From CAWHPS01 sp963831235 (lineage in GTDB: Bacteria > Fibrobacterota > OXYB2-FULL-49-7 > JAEUSG01), in contig CAWHPS010000016.1 in NCBI GenBank assembly GCA_963831235.1, positions 1-32,470 of the forward strand: DNA of 32,470 nucleotides. The letters are read 5' to 3'. Each line of letters opens with the position of its first letter. Positions within the stretch are counted from its first letter, which is position 1. The position numbers were made by a program, and so were the translations under genes. Below the pieces are notes generated by a model, which was not told the DNA's origin, made no database searches, and worked only from the letters and a program-made list of their open reading frames with translations. Of this stretch, positions 14,850-22,161 are shown piece by piece.

Positions 14850-17680
14850 CAAAAAAATATTTCAGGCATGTTGCTGTATTATTGACAGCAGCAATACTTT
14901 TCTGCATTGTGAGTTGTTCTATTGTAGGGCCGGAACAGGCACCGAACAGCATTGCCACAGGTTCTGTGGCGCCACGACTCATTTTTTTCAAGGCAACAGA
15001 AATTCAAGCTGGCGGGGCTCATATTTACAGTGATGATACAACTTTTATTGACAAGATTCATATAACCATTATTCCAAGCGGAGGAACAAACTCCATATGC
15101 AGTACCTTTGCCTTCAGTTCACACCATGCGGTCTTGAATAATGTACCTGTTGGTCCTGCCACTATTAAAATATCCTCCCATACCAGAACAGGCGACACGC
15201 TAGCGACAGGTGAAGGTACACTCACAGTTGTAGCAGGGCAAACTGACTCTCCTTCAGTAAATGTCACAAATCATGTATTAGCCGCTAAACCTGTGGGGAT
15301 TATTGATACGCAGATTTGTGATAGCAAGGTTAATCTTTCCTGGAAGCCAACCGGTTATGCGAATGGATATGTGGTAAAATGCGAATTGTACAAGGGGGGT
15401 ACTTGGAGTGAGTTTCACAATGATACGATCTCGAAATACGGGGATTATATTTATAACCCATTGACAGATTTTTATACATGGTCAGATACAAGCATACCGA
15501 CCCGTCCTGATTCCATTGTACGTTTTTATATCAAAGCCCTGGATGGGTATAACACCAGCCCTTTTTCTGATTTTTTGCAGGATACGCTTGTGAGCAAGGG
15601 AGCATGTTCAGGAGCCGGGGCAACAGGTTCTGTCAGTCTGAGTTTTCCTGGAAATGTGAGTATACCCAGTGAGGATTCAGTGTATATAAGCACCATCAAA
15701 ATAACGATTATTCCAAATAGTGGCAGTGCAATACAAAGTTCATACGCCTTTAGTTCGCACCAGGCGGTATTGAGCAATATACCAATCGGTCTTGCCACAA
15801 TTAAAATTTCAGCCCATACTCAGACCGGAGATACTCTCCTTAAAGGAGAAGCATCGTTCACTGTAACAGCCAATCAATCTATTTCCCCGTCTGTGGCCGT
15901 CGCTACTCAAGTATTGGCCACTAAGCCTGTGGGGCTAGTTGCAACACAGATTTGTGACGGCAAAGTTGATCTTTCCTGGAAGCCTACTGGTTATGCGTAT
16001 GGATATGGAATAAAAGGAGAGATACGCATGGGCACATGGAAAGAGTTTCTTAGCGATACAATCTTGAAATACGATTATACATACAACAGGGCATCTGATT
16101 TATATACATGCTCGGATACCGGCGTGCCTATACTTACTGATTCATCGGTCAGGTTTTCTATACGCGCCCTGGATTATGGGTATGTCAAGACAAGCCCTTT
16201 TTCTGACTATGCCCAGATTACGCTTGTGAATAAAGGTTCCTGTTCCGGTGTTATGACAACAGGTTCCGTTAAGATTGATTTCCCGGGAAATGCTTATCTT
16301 AACAGCTATGATACAATGTATATCAGCACCATCCATATCACAATTATACCAAACGGAGGCGCAAATTCCATTTGCAGCACCCTATCCTTCAGTTCACACC
16401 ATGCGGTCTTGAATAATGTTCCTTCCGGTCCAGCCACGATTAAAATATCAGCTCATACCCAGACCGGAGATACGCTATTAACTGGAAAGGATACCTTCAC
16501 GGTAAAGGCCGGGCAAACAGTCACTCCGTTGGTGGATGTCACAGACGAGGTTTTGGCCACGCAGCCTGTGGGGCTTGTTGCAACGCAGATTTGCGACGGC
16601 AAGGTTGACCTTACCTGGCGGCCGACAGGCTATGCCCCGGATGGATATGAAATAAAAGGTGAACGTCAGGTTGCGAGCACCTGGGTTCAGTTTCAGAGCG
16701 ATACCATTGAAGAAGACTGGGATTACCTATACAACCCGATGATTGATATGTATATCTATTCAGACACTAATGTGCCGGTTCTTATAGGTTCTAATCTCCG
16801 TTTTTCCGTGCGTGCATTGGATACCTGGAACGATAAAGCAAGTCCTTTTTCAGCCTATGCTCAGATCACCCTTGTAAATAAAGGTGCATGCTCCGGTGTA
16901 GTGACCAATTATTATCCATACTATGGATATGTTTATGGAATTGTTGGGCAGGTTGGGGCCTATGCAACGCGAATAAAAATTTATAAAGCTGATGCCGGAC
17001 AGCCCTCCTTTGCCAACTTGCCTGCTGATAACCCGGTTTGGACATGGACATATAGTGATACGATACGACCTGCTGTCAAGTTCTATCTTGACAGTCTAAA
17101 GGAGGGGGTTTACTGGGTTTATGCTTATAATAATCTTAACGGCCAGGATGACTGGAACAAGGCTTATAAACGTGCTATTTATACACGTACAAATACATCA
17201 GCACCAACCGGCAGTGCCGTGATTACAATGGATTTCTCCAAATCACTCTTTCTGTCCGGCAATAATGTGAGCGGCTCTTTAAATGGTTCTTACAACAGCA
17301 AGGATTATTACGCGGAGCTCTATTGGTATAATGAAGCCAAATTACAATCCTATTTCCTCGGTTTCTATTATTGTGGAACCGGTTCAACCGCAAATATGAA
17401 ACTTGAGAATGTCCCTTCTTTGTCGGATATGGCAAATTATTTTCAGTACACTTATAATAGTTCGTCCGATTATTATTACCTGTATGTTTGGAATGATATG
17501 AATTCCAGTGAAACCTTTAATATTGGTGATTTGTATTATTATGATGATTACTACTCATCCTGGGAATATTATATTGGTGATGTAACAGATGCGGTTACTT
17601 TAGGGAATATTTATTTGGATTCAACATATTCAGGTCTTGCCAAAAAAATTGCAGGGAAAAGGGTGATGCCGTTGCGATAG
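14843..17680 (+). CDS. Lipoprotein with three long tandem repeats (beta-sandwich plus fibronectin-like)
   Basis: This 945-residue lipoprotein (signal 1-24, lipobox IVSC, Cys25) has three tandem units of about 215 residues. Each pairs a TGSVxL beta domain (HITIIPxGG, FSSHHAVLNNVPxGPATIKISAHTQTGDTL) with a fibronectin-III-like domain (KPVGLVATQICDGKVDLSWKPTGYA, then VRFSIRALD and SPFSDYAQITLV). Each unit ends in NKGxCSG. The remaining 240 residues are rich in Tyr and differ in fold (YGYVYGIVGQVG, VYAYNNLNGQDDWNKAYKR, YYYLYVWNDMNSSETFNIGDLYYYDDYYSSWEYY). The gene begins inside the CsgG-like gene. Expected location is the outer membrane; adhesion or polymer binding is a guess. No enzyme motif seen. 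Confidence 0.85.
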   Translation: MVTKKYFRHVAVLLTAAILFCIVSCSIVGPEQAPNSIATGSVAPRLIFFKATEIQAGGAHIYSDDTTFIDKIHITIIPSGGTNSICSTFAFSSHHAVLNNVPVGPATIKISSHTRTGDTLATGEGTLTVVAGQTDSPSVNVTNHVLAAKPVGIIDTQICDSKVNLSWKPTGYANGYVVKCELYKGGTWSEFHNDTISKYGDYIYNPLTDFYTWSDTSIPTRPDSIVRFYIKALDGYNTSPFSDFLQDTLVSKGACSGAGATGSVSLSFPGNVSIPSEDSVYISTIKITIIPNSGSAIQSSYAFSSHQAVLSNIPIGLATIKISAHTQTGDTLLKGEASFTVTANQSISPSVAVATQVLATKPVGLVATQICDGKVDLSWKPTGYAYGYGIKGEIRMGTWKEFLSDTILKYDYTYNRASDLYTCSDTGVPILTDSSVRFSIRALDYGYVKTSPFSDYAQITLVNKGSCSGVMTTGSVKIDFPGNAYLNSYDTMYISTIHITIIPNGGANSICSTLSFSSHHAVLNNVPSGPATIKISAHTQTGDTLLTGKDTFTVKAGQTVTPLVDVTDEVLATQPVGLVATQICDGKVDLTWRPTGYAPDGYEIKGERQVASTWVQFQSDTIEEDWDYLYNPMIDMYIYSDTNVPVLIGSNLRFSVRALDTWNDKASPFSAYAQITLVNKGACSGVVTNYYPYYGYVYGIVGQVGAYATRIKIYKADAGQPSFANLPADNPVWTWTYSDTIRPAVKFYLDSLKEGVYWVYAYNNLNGQDDWNKAYKRAIYTRTNTSAPTGSAVITMDFSKSLFLSGNNVSGSLNGSYNSKDYYAELYWYNEAKLQSYFLGFYYCGTGSTANMKLENVPSLSDMANYFQYTYNSSSDYYYLYVWNDMNSSETFNIGDLYYYDDYYSSWEYYIGDVTDAVTLGNIYLDSTYSGLAKKIAGKRVMPLR
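14954..16897 (+). repeat. Three direct repeats of about 640-660 bp inside the lipoprotein gene
   Basis: Units begin at about 14954, 15618 and 16255, each opening with ACAGGTTCTGT-type sequence. The stretch TTCAGTTCACACCATGCGGT occurs in units 1 and 3 almost unchanged, while unit 2 has diverged. Units 1 and 3 share more in the first half, and units 2 and 3 more in the fibronectin half, which suggests recombination among units. Confidence 0.75.
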
Positions 17681-17704
17681 GCCTGATTAAGAAGATGTTA
17701 AAAG

Positions 17705-17728
17705 GCCGGGAGGTTTTTACTTCCCGGC
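17705..17728. terminator. Bidirectional terminator between convergent genes
   Basis: GCCGGGA (17705-17711) and TCCCGGC (17722-17728) form the stem. The plus-strand side is followed by TATTTTT and the minus-strand side by CTTTTAAC, so it can serve both the lipoprotein gene and the glycosyltransferase gene. The stop codon of the latter (17717-17719) lies inside the loop. Confidence 0.75.
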
Positions 17729-18769
17729 TATTTTTACGCCCATTTTAAGATATTCTATTGCTTTTTTATCATCGCCTCTTTTTTTGTAAATCATGCCCAG
17801 ATGTTTACACGCGTTTATCCTGAGTATATTCACATTAACCGGAATAAAAGTTGGCTTTTCTTTACATGTAAGCACAAATTCAAAGTGCCTGATAGCGTCT
17901 TCATCTTTGCCATCAATTTCGCAGAGTTCGCCAAGCATGCAATTAGTCTGAGGATGGGAAGGGTTGATTTTATACGCCAGATCAGCCCATTTCCTTGAAC
18001 TGCCATAATCTTTCCTTCTGCCAAAAAGCGCTGCCAAAGTCATTGGGACGCCATCTGCTATGTGATCCTCTCTATTCAGAGTCAGTGCCAGCTTGCGTGC
18101 CTTTTCATACATTGGCACTGCCTTGTCATAATCTTCAAGGTCAACAAGTGCCCCTGCATAAGAATAAACAACAACGGGATTGTCAGGCCTCTCTTTCATT
18201 TCCTGTTCCAGTATGGCAAGGTTGCGGCGCTGCTTTTCTTTTACAATTTCCGGCCCGGAATAACCGGTGTGTATTACCATAACATCAGTATATTCTGTCC
18301 CAAACCCCTGTTCCTGTATTGAGGGCAGAACCTGCTCGTGTACCTTGTAACGAAAACGAATCTTCGGGCTTTTAGGAAACATCCGAATCTGGTTGAATAC
18401 ATCCCCAAGGATGCCGTCCTGGGAATTCTTTATCATGAAGCTGAATGCGGTCTTAAGCGGAAAAGAATCTTTAATCGTTATTATTTTATCAACATTGGAT
18501 GGTGTTATATAATCATCAGCATCCGTCCATACAATCCAGTCACATGAGGCTTTTTCAAGTGAAGTATTACGCGCCTTTGAGAAATCATTTTCCCAGATTG
18601 TCGTAAAGACCTTTGCCCCGGCTTTTTTTGCAATGTCCTGGGTTGAATCAGAGGATCCTGTGTCAATAATAACAATCTCGTCAACAACAGCCTGGTATGA
18701 ATCAAGGCAGCGTTTAAGACGATCCTCTTCATTCTTTACAATCAGGCATAAAGATATTGTCTTGACCAT
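17717..18769 (-). CDS. GT2-family glycosyltransferase with TPR repeats (third of three)
   Basis: This 350-residue protein has an N-terminal GT-A glycosyltransferase domain: SLCLIVKNEE (6-15), EIVIIDTGSSDST (31-43) for the nucleotide, and the metal-binding WTDADD (81-86). HTGYSG near residue 167 is a conserved point in this group. Degenerate TPR helices follow (about 190-345: VVVYSYAGALVDLEDYDKAVPMYEKA, and KKRGDDKKAIEYLKMGVK). There is no membrane segment, so a cytosolic enzyme is likely. Donor and acceptor are unknown; protein or surface polysaccharide glycosylation is plausible. The start overlaps the end of the upstream paralogue by 28 bases, indicating one operon with coupled translation. 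Confidence 0.88.
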   Translation of the reverse strand: MVKTISLCLIVKNEEDRLKRCLDSYQAVVDEIVIIDTGSSDSTQDIAKKAGAKVFTTIWENDFSKARNTSLEKASCDWIVWTDADDYITPSNVDKIITIKDSFPLKTAFSFMIKNSQDGILGDVFNQIRMFPKSPKIRFRYKVHEQVLPSIQEQGFGTEYTDVMVIHTGYSGPEIVKEKQRRNLAILEQEMKERPDNPVVVYSYAGALVDLEDYDKAVPMYEKARKLALTLNREDHIADGVPMTLAALFGRRKDYGSSRKWADLAYKINPSHPQTNCMLGELCEIDGKDEDAIRHFEFVLTCKEKPTFIPVNVNILRINACKHLGMIYKKRGDDKKAIEYLKMGVKIAGK

Positions 18770-20208
18770 TTTATCAGGAACCCTTCCCTGTTTCTCCGGT
18801 TCGATTCTGTTAAACGACGGCTATATTCGAGATATTTTTCAGTATCATTTACCTTCCGGTAATACGTTTTAAGGCTGTCAAGCAGCACTGAATCTAATGG
18901 GAAAAAGCTGAGTCCTTTTTCCATAAAATTAATCGCCTCATCCTCCCTGCCCACGTGAAGGCATATTTCGCCAAGATAACGATATGCCCGGACATCAGCT
19001 CCAGGAAAACGCAGCACTGAATCACTGAAAGCCTTGAATGATTCCAGCAGCCTGCCTTCTTCAAAATAAACCTCTCCAAGGCAGGCAGGTGTGTCAAAAA
19101 AGCTATTGTTCATTTCCGAGAGTTTCTTAAAGCATGATTCAGCCTCTCTGAATTCCTTTTTCATTTGATGGGTTTTACCGAGCCGCATAAGGGACTTTGA
19201 TTTAAGGGCTGCATGGTCAACAGGGGTTGTGGCAAGAACCACCTTTGCTTCAAAGGTCTGTTTGTAAAATTTGAATGCGCGGTCCGTATCACCAGTATCA
19301 AAAGAGATTTCTCCTCCGAGAAATGAAAGCTCAATTTTTGATGGATTCTCTTTAAGTCCTTTTTCAACCCATTTCAGGGCTTCATCCATTTTATTGAGAT
19401 GTTTGTACCCGAGAGCTATTGTAACAAACATAAACTCATAGATCTCAGAATGCTTATTTTTGCAATTTTTTATGTCAAGCACTGACTTATAAACCTCAAC
19501 TGCTTTTTCCCATTCTTCAGCCATTGAAAAGGTATCACCGTAAGCTGCCACATAACTTGGAAAAGATTCATACAAGTGCATGTTTTTTTCAAGTATTGCA
19601 CGGTTACGGAGCGCTTTTTTTTGTTTCAGGGAATTGTCATGGTATCCGGAATGCAGAATCTCTACTTCATGAAGATAAACAACCCTGTACCCCGTCTTGT
19701 CAAGAGATAGGACTATTTGTTCGTGAATAGGCCATTCAAATTTGAGTCTTTTATCGTTCGGAAACATCCTGACCTGCATGAATACATCACCCATACCTGA
19801 ATTGGAAACATTCTTGACTTTAAAACCAAAGGCCGTAACAGGGTTCTCTATTTCCTGTTTCAGACGCAGTATGTGCTTTATTGACGGTTCTTCGATAATA
19901 TCATCAGCATCAAGCCACAATATCCATGAAGAAGTGGCGTTTTGGATTGAAATGTTGCGTGAATAGCTGAAGTCATTCTGCCATTCTGATTGGATTATTT
20001 TAGCTTTGAATTGTTTTGCAACATTAATAGTGTTGTCTGTTGAACCAGTATCAACAATCACGATTTCATCTGCCAGGCCTTTGATCGAATTAAGGCACAA
20101 TGGCAAAGAATTCTCCTCATTCTTGACTATCATACATACTGAAAGAGTATGTGGTGGAAAAGGAGAGGGGGTGTTGCCGGGTAAAATATATTTTCTTAAT
20201 TTAGCCAT
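18742..20208 (-). CDS. GT2-family glycosyltransferase with TPR repeats (second of three)
   Basis: From ATG 20208 (MAKLRKYIL) this is a 488-residue protein. The GT-A core has SVCMIVKNEE (23-32), EIVIVDTGSTDNT (48-60) and WLDADD (98-103). A longer TPR part than its sisters follows (about 200-470), with helices such as YVAAYGDTFSMAEEWEKAVEVYKSV, ACLGEVYFEEGRLLESFKAFSDSV and YRYLGEICLHVGREDEAINFMEKG. The open frame continues to 20346, but that extension lies inside the preceding gene and looks non-protein-like; 20208 overlaps the preceding stop by 8 bases, as expected for coupling. Probably a cytosolic glycosyltransferase. Confidence 0.87.
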   Translation of the reverse strand: MAKLRKYILPGNTPSPFPPHTLSVCMIVKNEENSLPLCLNSIKGLADEIVIVDTGSTDNTINVAKQFKAKIIQSEWQNDFSYSRNISIQNATSSWILWLDADDIIEEPSIKHILRLKQEIENPVTAFGFKVKNVSNSGMGDVFMQVRMFPNDKRLKFEWPIHEQIVLSLDKTGYRVVYLHEVEILHSGYHDNSLKQKKALRNRAILEKNMHLYESFPSYVAAYGDTFSMAEEWEKAVEVYKSVLDIKNCKNKHSEIYEFMFVTIALGYKHLNKMDEALKWVEKGLKENPSKIELSFLGGEISFDTGDTDRAFKFYKQTFEAKVVLATTPVDHAALKSKSLMRLGKTHQMKKEFREAESCFKKLSEMNNSFFDTPACLGEVYFEEGRLLESFKAFSDSVLRFPGADVRAYRYLGEICLHVGREDEAINFMEKGLSFFPLDSVLLDSLKTYYRKVNDTEKYLEYSRRLTESNRRNREGFLIKWSRQYLYA

Positions 20209-21370
20209 TGCGAGCTTCTTTGTTTTGTGTACTGGATGCTTTATTTTTGAAATAAACAGCCAACTCCTGCTTTCCTGATTTAACAGCAGCTTCAACTGCT
20301 GTTTCGTATTGGAAAGCGGCAGGCAGGTTGCTTTTATCGGATTCAAGGAACAAATTCAAGGCACGTTCAAAGTTTCCCCGAACAAAATGAAGGTTACCTG
20401 CAAAAGCAAATGCATTGGCCCTCATACCGGTTATGTCCGATGCCACAGTTGATACTGAAGGCTTAAGGTAGGCCACTTTTTCAAACATGGAAAGCATCAT
20501 GTCGGGATTGTTCTCCAGAAGCGCTATTCGGCCAAGATAATAGTAAGCGGTCATATTGTCCGAAGAACGGTTTATTGCAGATTGGAACTGTTTTTTGGCA
20601 TCTTCTTTTTGGCCCATCTCAAGATAAGCAGTACCAAGCAGAACCGGAACAGCATTGAATATGTCGTGTTGCTTTTGTTTTGCGTCAGGAATGGTTTCTA
20701 TTAGAAGATATAATTCAACGGCTTTTTTATAATCCCTTAACTGAAAGAATGAATTACCAAGCTCCATGATAACAGCTAAATCATCAGGTGATTGAGAGTA
20801 TTCTGCTAAAAGAAGTTCATGGTTGCGCTTCATCTTCTTTTCCCGATCAGAAGCCAGGTTGTAACCGGTATGAACTATTCGGATGTTTGTTTGAACGACT
20901 TTAAGGCCTGCATTTTGTATGGATGTGGAAAGGCTTTCATGCACCTTTCCTTCAAAAAGAATGTTACGTCCCGAAGGGAAGATGCGGATTTGCCGGAATG
21001 CCTGTCCGGGCCTGCCTTCGTATTGATTTTCTATAACACAGGAATATGCTGCGGATTCATTTGTTAAAATTATCTCACGGATTTTATCGTGTTCGGTTGC
21101 AGGGATTATGTCATCAGCATCCAGCCAAAGGAGCCATTTTCCTTTTGCCTCGGAAATTGATTTGTTTCGAGCAAATGCAAAGTTCCCATTCCATTTCTGG
21201 TTGCAGACATTTGCATTATATTTTTCAGCTATTTTTATTGTTCCGTCGGTTGATCCCGTATCAACAACAATAATCTCATCGGCCAATCCGCGAATACTGT
21301 CAAGGCATATTGGGAGATGCTTTTCTTCATTTTTGACTATCATTATTACGGATAGTGTGGGGTTGTTCAT
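20201..21370 (-). CDS. GT2-family glycosyltransferase with TPR repeats (first of three)
   Basis: Using ATG 21370 (MNNPTLSVIMIVKNEE) the product has 389 residues. The GT-A motifs are IMIVKNEE (9-16), EIIVVDTGSTDGT (32-44) and WLDADD (82-87), with HTGYNLA further on. TPR-like helices fill the rest (LAVIMELGNSFFQLRDYKKAVELYLLI, NMTAYYYLGRIALLENNPDMMLSMFEKV). The frame is open back to 21523, but the added residues are not GT-like and have no ribosome site. It is first in the three-gene operon. Tandem duplication of a single ancestor is evident from shared motif order and length of the GT part. Confidence 0.86.
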   Translation of the reverse strand: MNNPTLSVIMIVKNEEKHLPICLDSIRGLADEIIVVDTGSTDGTIKIAEKYNANVCNQKWNGNFAFARNKSISEAKGKWLLWLDADDIIPATEHDKIREIILTNESAAYSCVIENQYEGRPGQAFRQIRIFPSGRNILFEGKVHESLSTSIQNAGLKVVQTNIRIVHTGYNLASDREKKMKRNHELLLAEYSQSPDDLAVIMELGNSFFQLRDYKKAVELYLLIETIPDAKQKQHDIFNAVPVLLGTAYLEMGQKEDAKKQFQSAINRSSDNMTAYYYLGRIALLENNPDMMLSMFEKVAYLKPSVSTVASDITGMRANAFAFAGNLHFVRGNFERALNLFLESDKSNLPAAFQYETAVEAAVKSGKQELAVYFKNKASSTQNKEARNG

Positions 21371-21790
21371 GTTGAATGTTAATATACTATTTTGGCAACT
21401 GCCAGATGATAAGGTAAATTTAAGGTTTTTATTCCTCGAATTAAAGATTTGTTTGCTCTCTTCTGCAGTCTCTTGAATCTCTTGATGAGTCGATAGCCAC
21501 TGAATCTTAAAACCAACTTGCAATGGAACACATTATCCGTTCCGATTGATGGTTTCGGGTTGTTGATTAATAAGCTGAAAGAATACTGGCGAAAGAGCTT
21601 AAAATCTAATCCGACATACAGGTTTGCTCTCCACTCTTTTTTGCATCACCGTCGGAAATAGAATGCGGACATAAAGCAGCTATATTTACTTATAAACAAA
21701 ATTAAACGATTAAAATATTAATATAATTAAAAATAACATCTTGCTATTTTAATTAAATGAAAGTATATTTAATTAAAAAAGGGAGCAGAT
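21371..21790. other. Divergent intergenic region with a possible gene scrap
   Basis: This 420-bp gap separates the glycosyltransferase operon from the DUF2089 cassette. At 21497-21662 (plus) there is an open frame with protein-like composition (VPIDGFGLLINKLKEYWRK, then LHHRRK-stop) but no start; it could be the end of a degraded gene. I do not recognise it. From about 21680 the sequence becomes very AT-rich, as expected for a promoter. Confidence 0.3.
21748..21777. promoter_or_regulatory. Tandem TTTAATTAAA palindromes before the DUF2089 gene
   Basis: Two identical 10-bp palindromes lie at 21748-21757 and 21768-21777, 20 bp centre to centre (about two helical turns), 13 bases before the GTG start. 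A partial third (ATAATTAAAA) lies near 21722. They are candidate operators for the adjacent HTH protein; the region is very AT-rich, so chance is possible. Confidence 0.35.
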
Positions 21791-22147
21791 GTGAAAATTA
21801 CAGATGTTTTCAAGCTTTTAAAAGGTCCAATAATAATTGAGAAAGTGAAGTGTGTTTCCACCGGATATGCTGTGGAAGGCCCTTTTGAAACACCGGCCCT
21901 GTTTCAGCTCAACGAAAACCAGTTTACGATAGTTGAGTCTCTTGTTATGAATGGCGGCAACCTAAAGAAAGTCGCGGAAGAAATTGGTATATCATATCCT
22001 ACTTTGCGGACCAGGCTGGATGAGATAATTGAAATCCTAAAAGCTGAATCGACTCGGATGCAGGCCAAACGTCTTGAGATTCTGGATGCTATCGAGAAGG
22101 GTGATATATCCCCTGATGAGGGTGCAAGGAAGTTAAAATCTCTTTAA
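21791..22147 (+). CDS. DUF2089-like HTH regulator lacking the usual zinc cysteines
   Basis: This 118-residue protein matches DUF2089: VEGPFETPALFQLNENQFTIVESLVMNGGN, then the helix-turn-helix LKKVAEEIGISYPTLRTRLDEII (about 58-80). The family normally starts with a two-CxxC zinc ribbon; here only C21 remains. A short C-terminal SHOCT-like motif (RLEILDAIEKGDISPDEGARKL, 94-115) closely parallels the N-terminus of the next gene product. It uses a GTG start with GGGAG 8 bases upstream. It is first in a three-gene cassette, 14 bases before the VIT-vWA gene. It is probably a transcription factor for this cassette. Confidence 0.75.
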   Translation: MKITDVFKLLKGPIIIEKVKCVSTGYAVEGPFETPALFQLNENQFTIVESLVMNGGNLKKVAEEIGISYPTLRTRLDEIIEILKAESTRMQAKRLEILDAIEKGDISPDEGARKLKSL

Positions 22148-22161
22148 GAAAAGGAGCTCCC

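Noticed and set aside
20209..20346. N-terminal extension of the second glycosyltransferase
   Set aside because: It lies inside the preceding gene, lacks family similarity, and the ATG at 20208 gives the expected short overlap.
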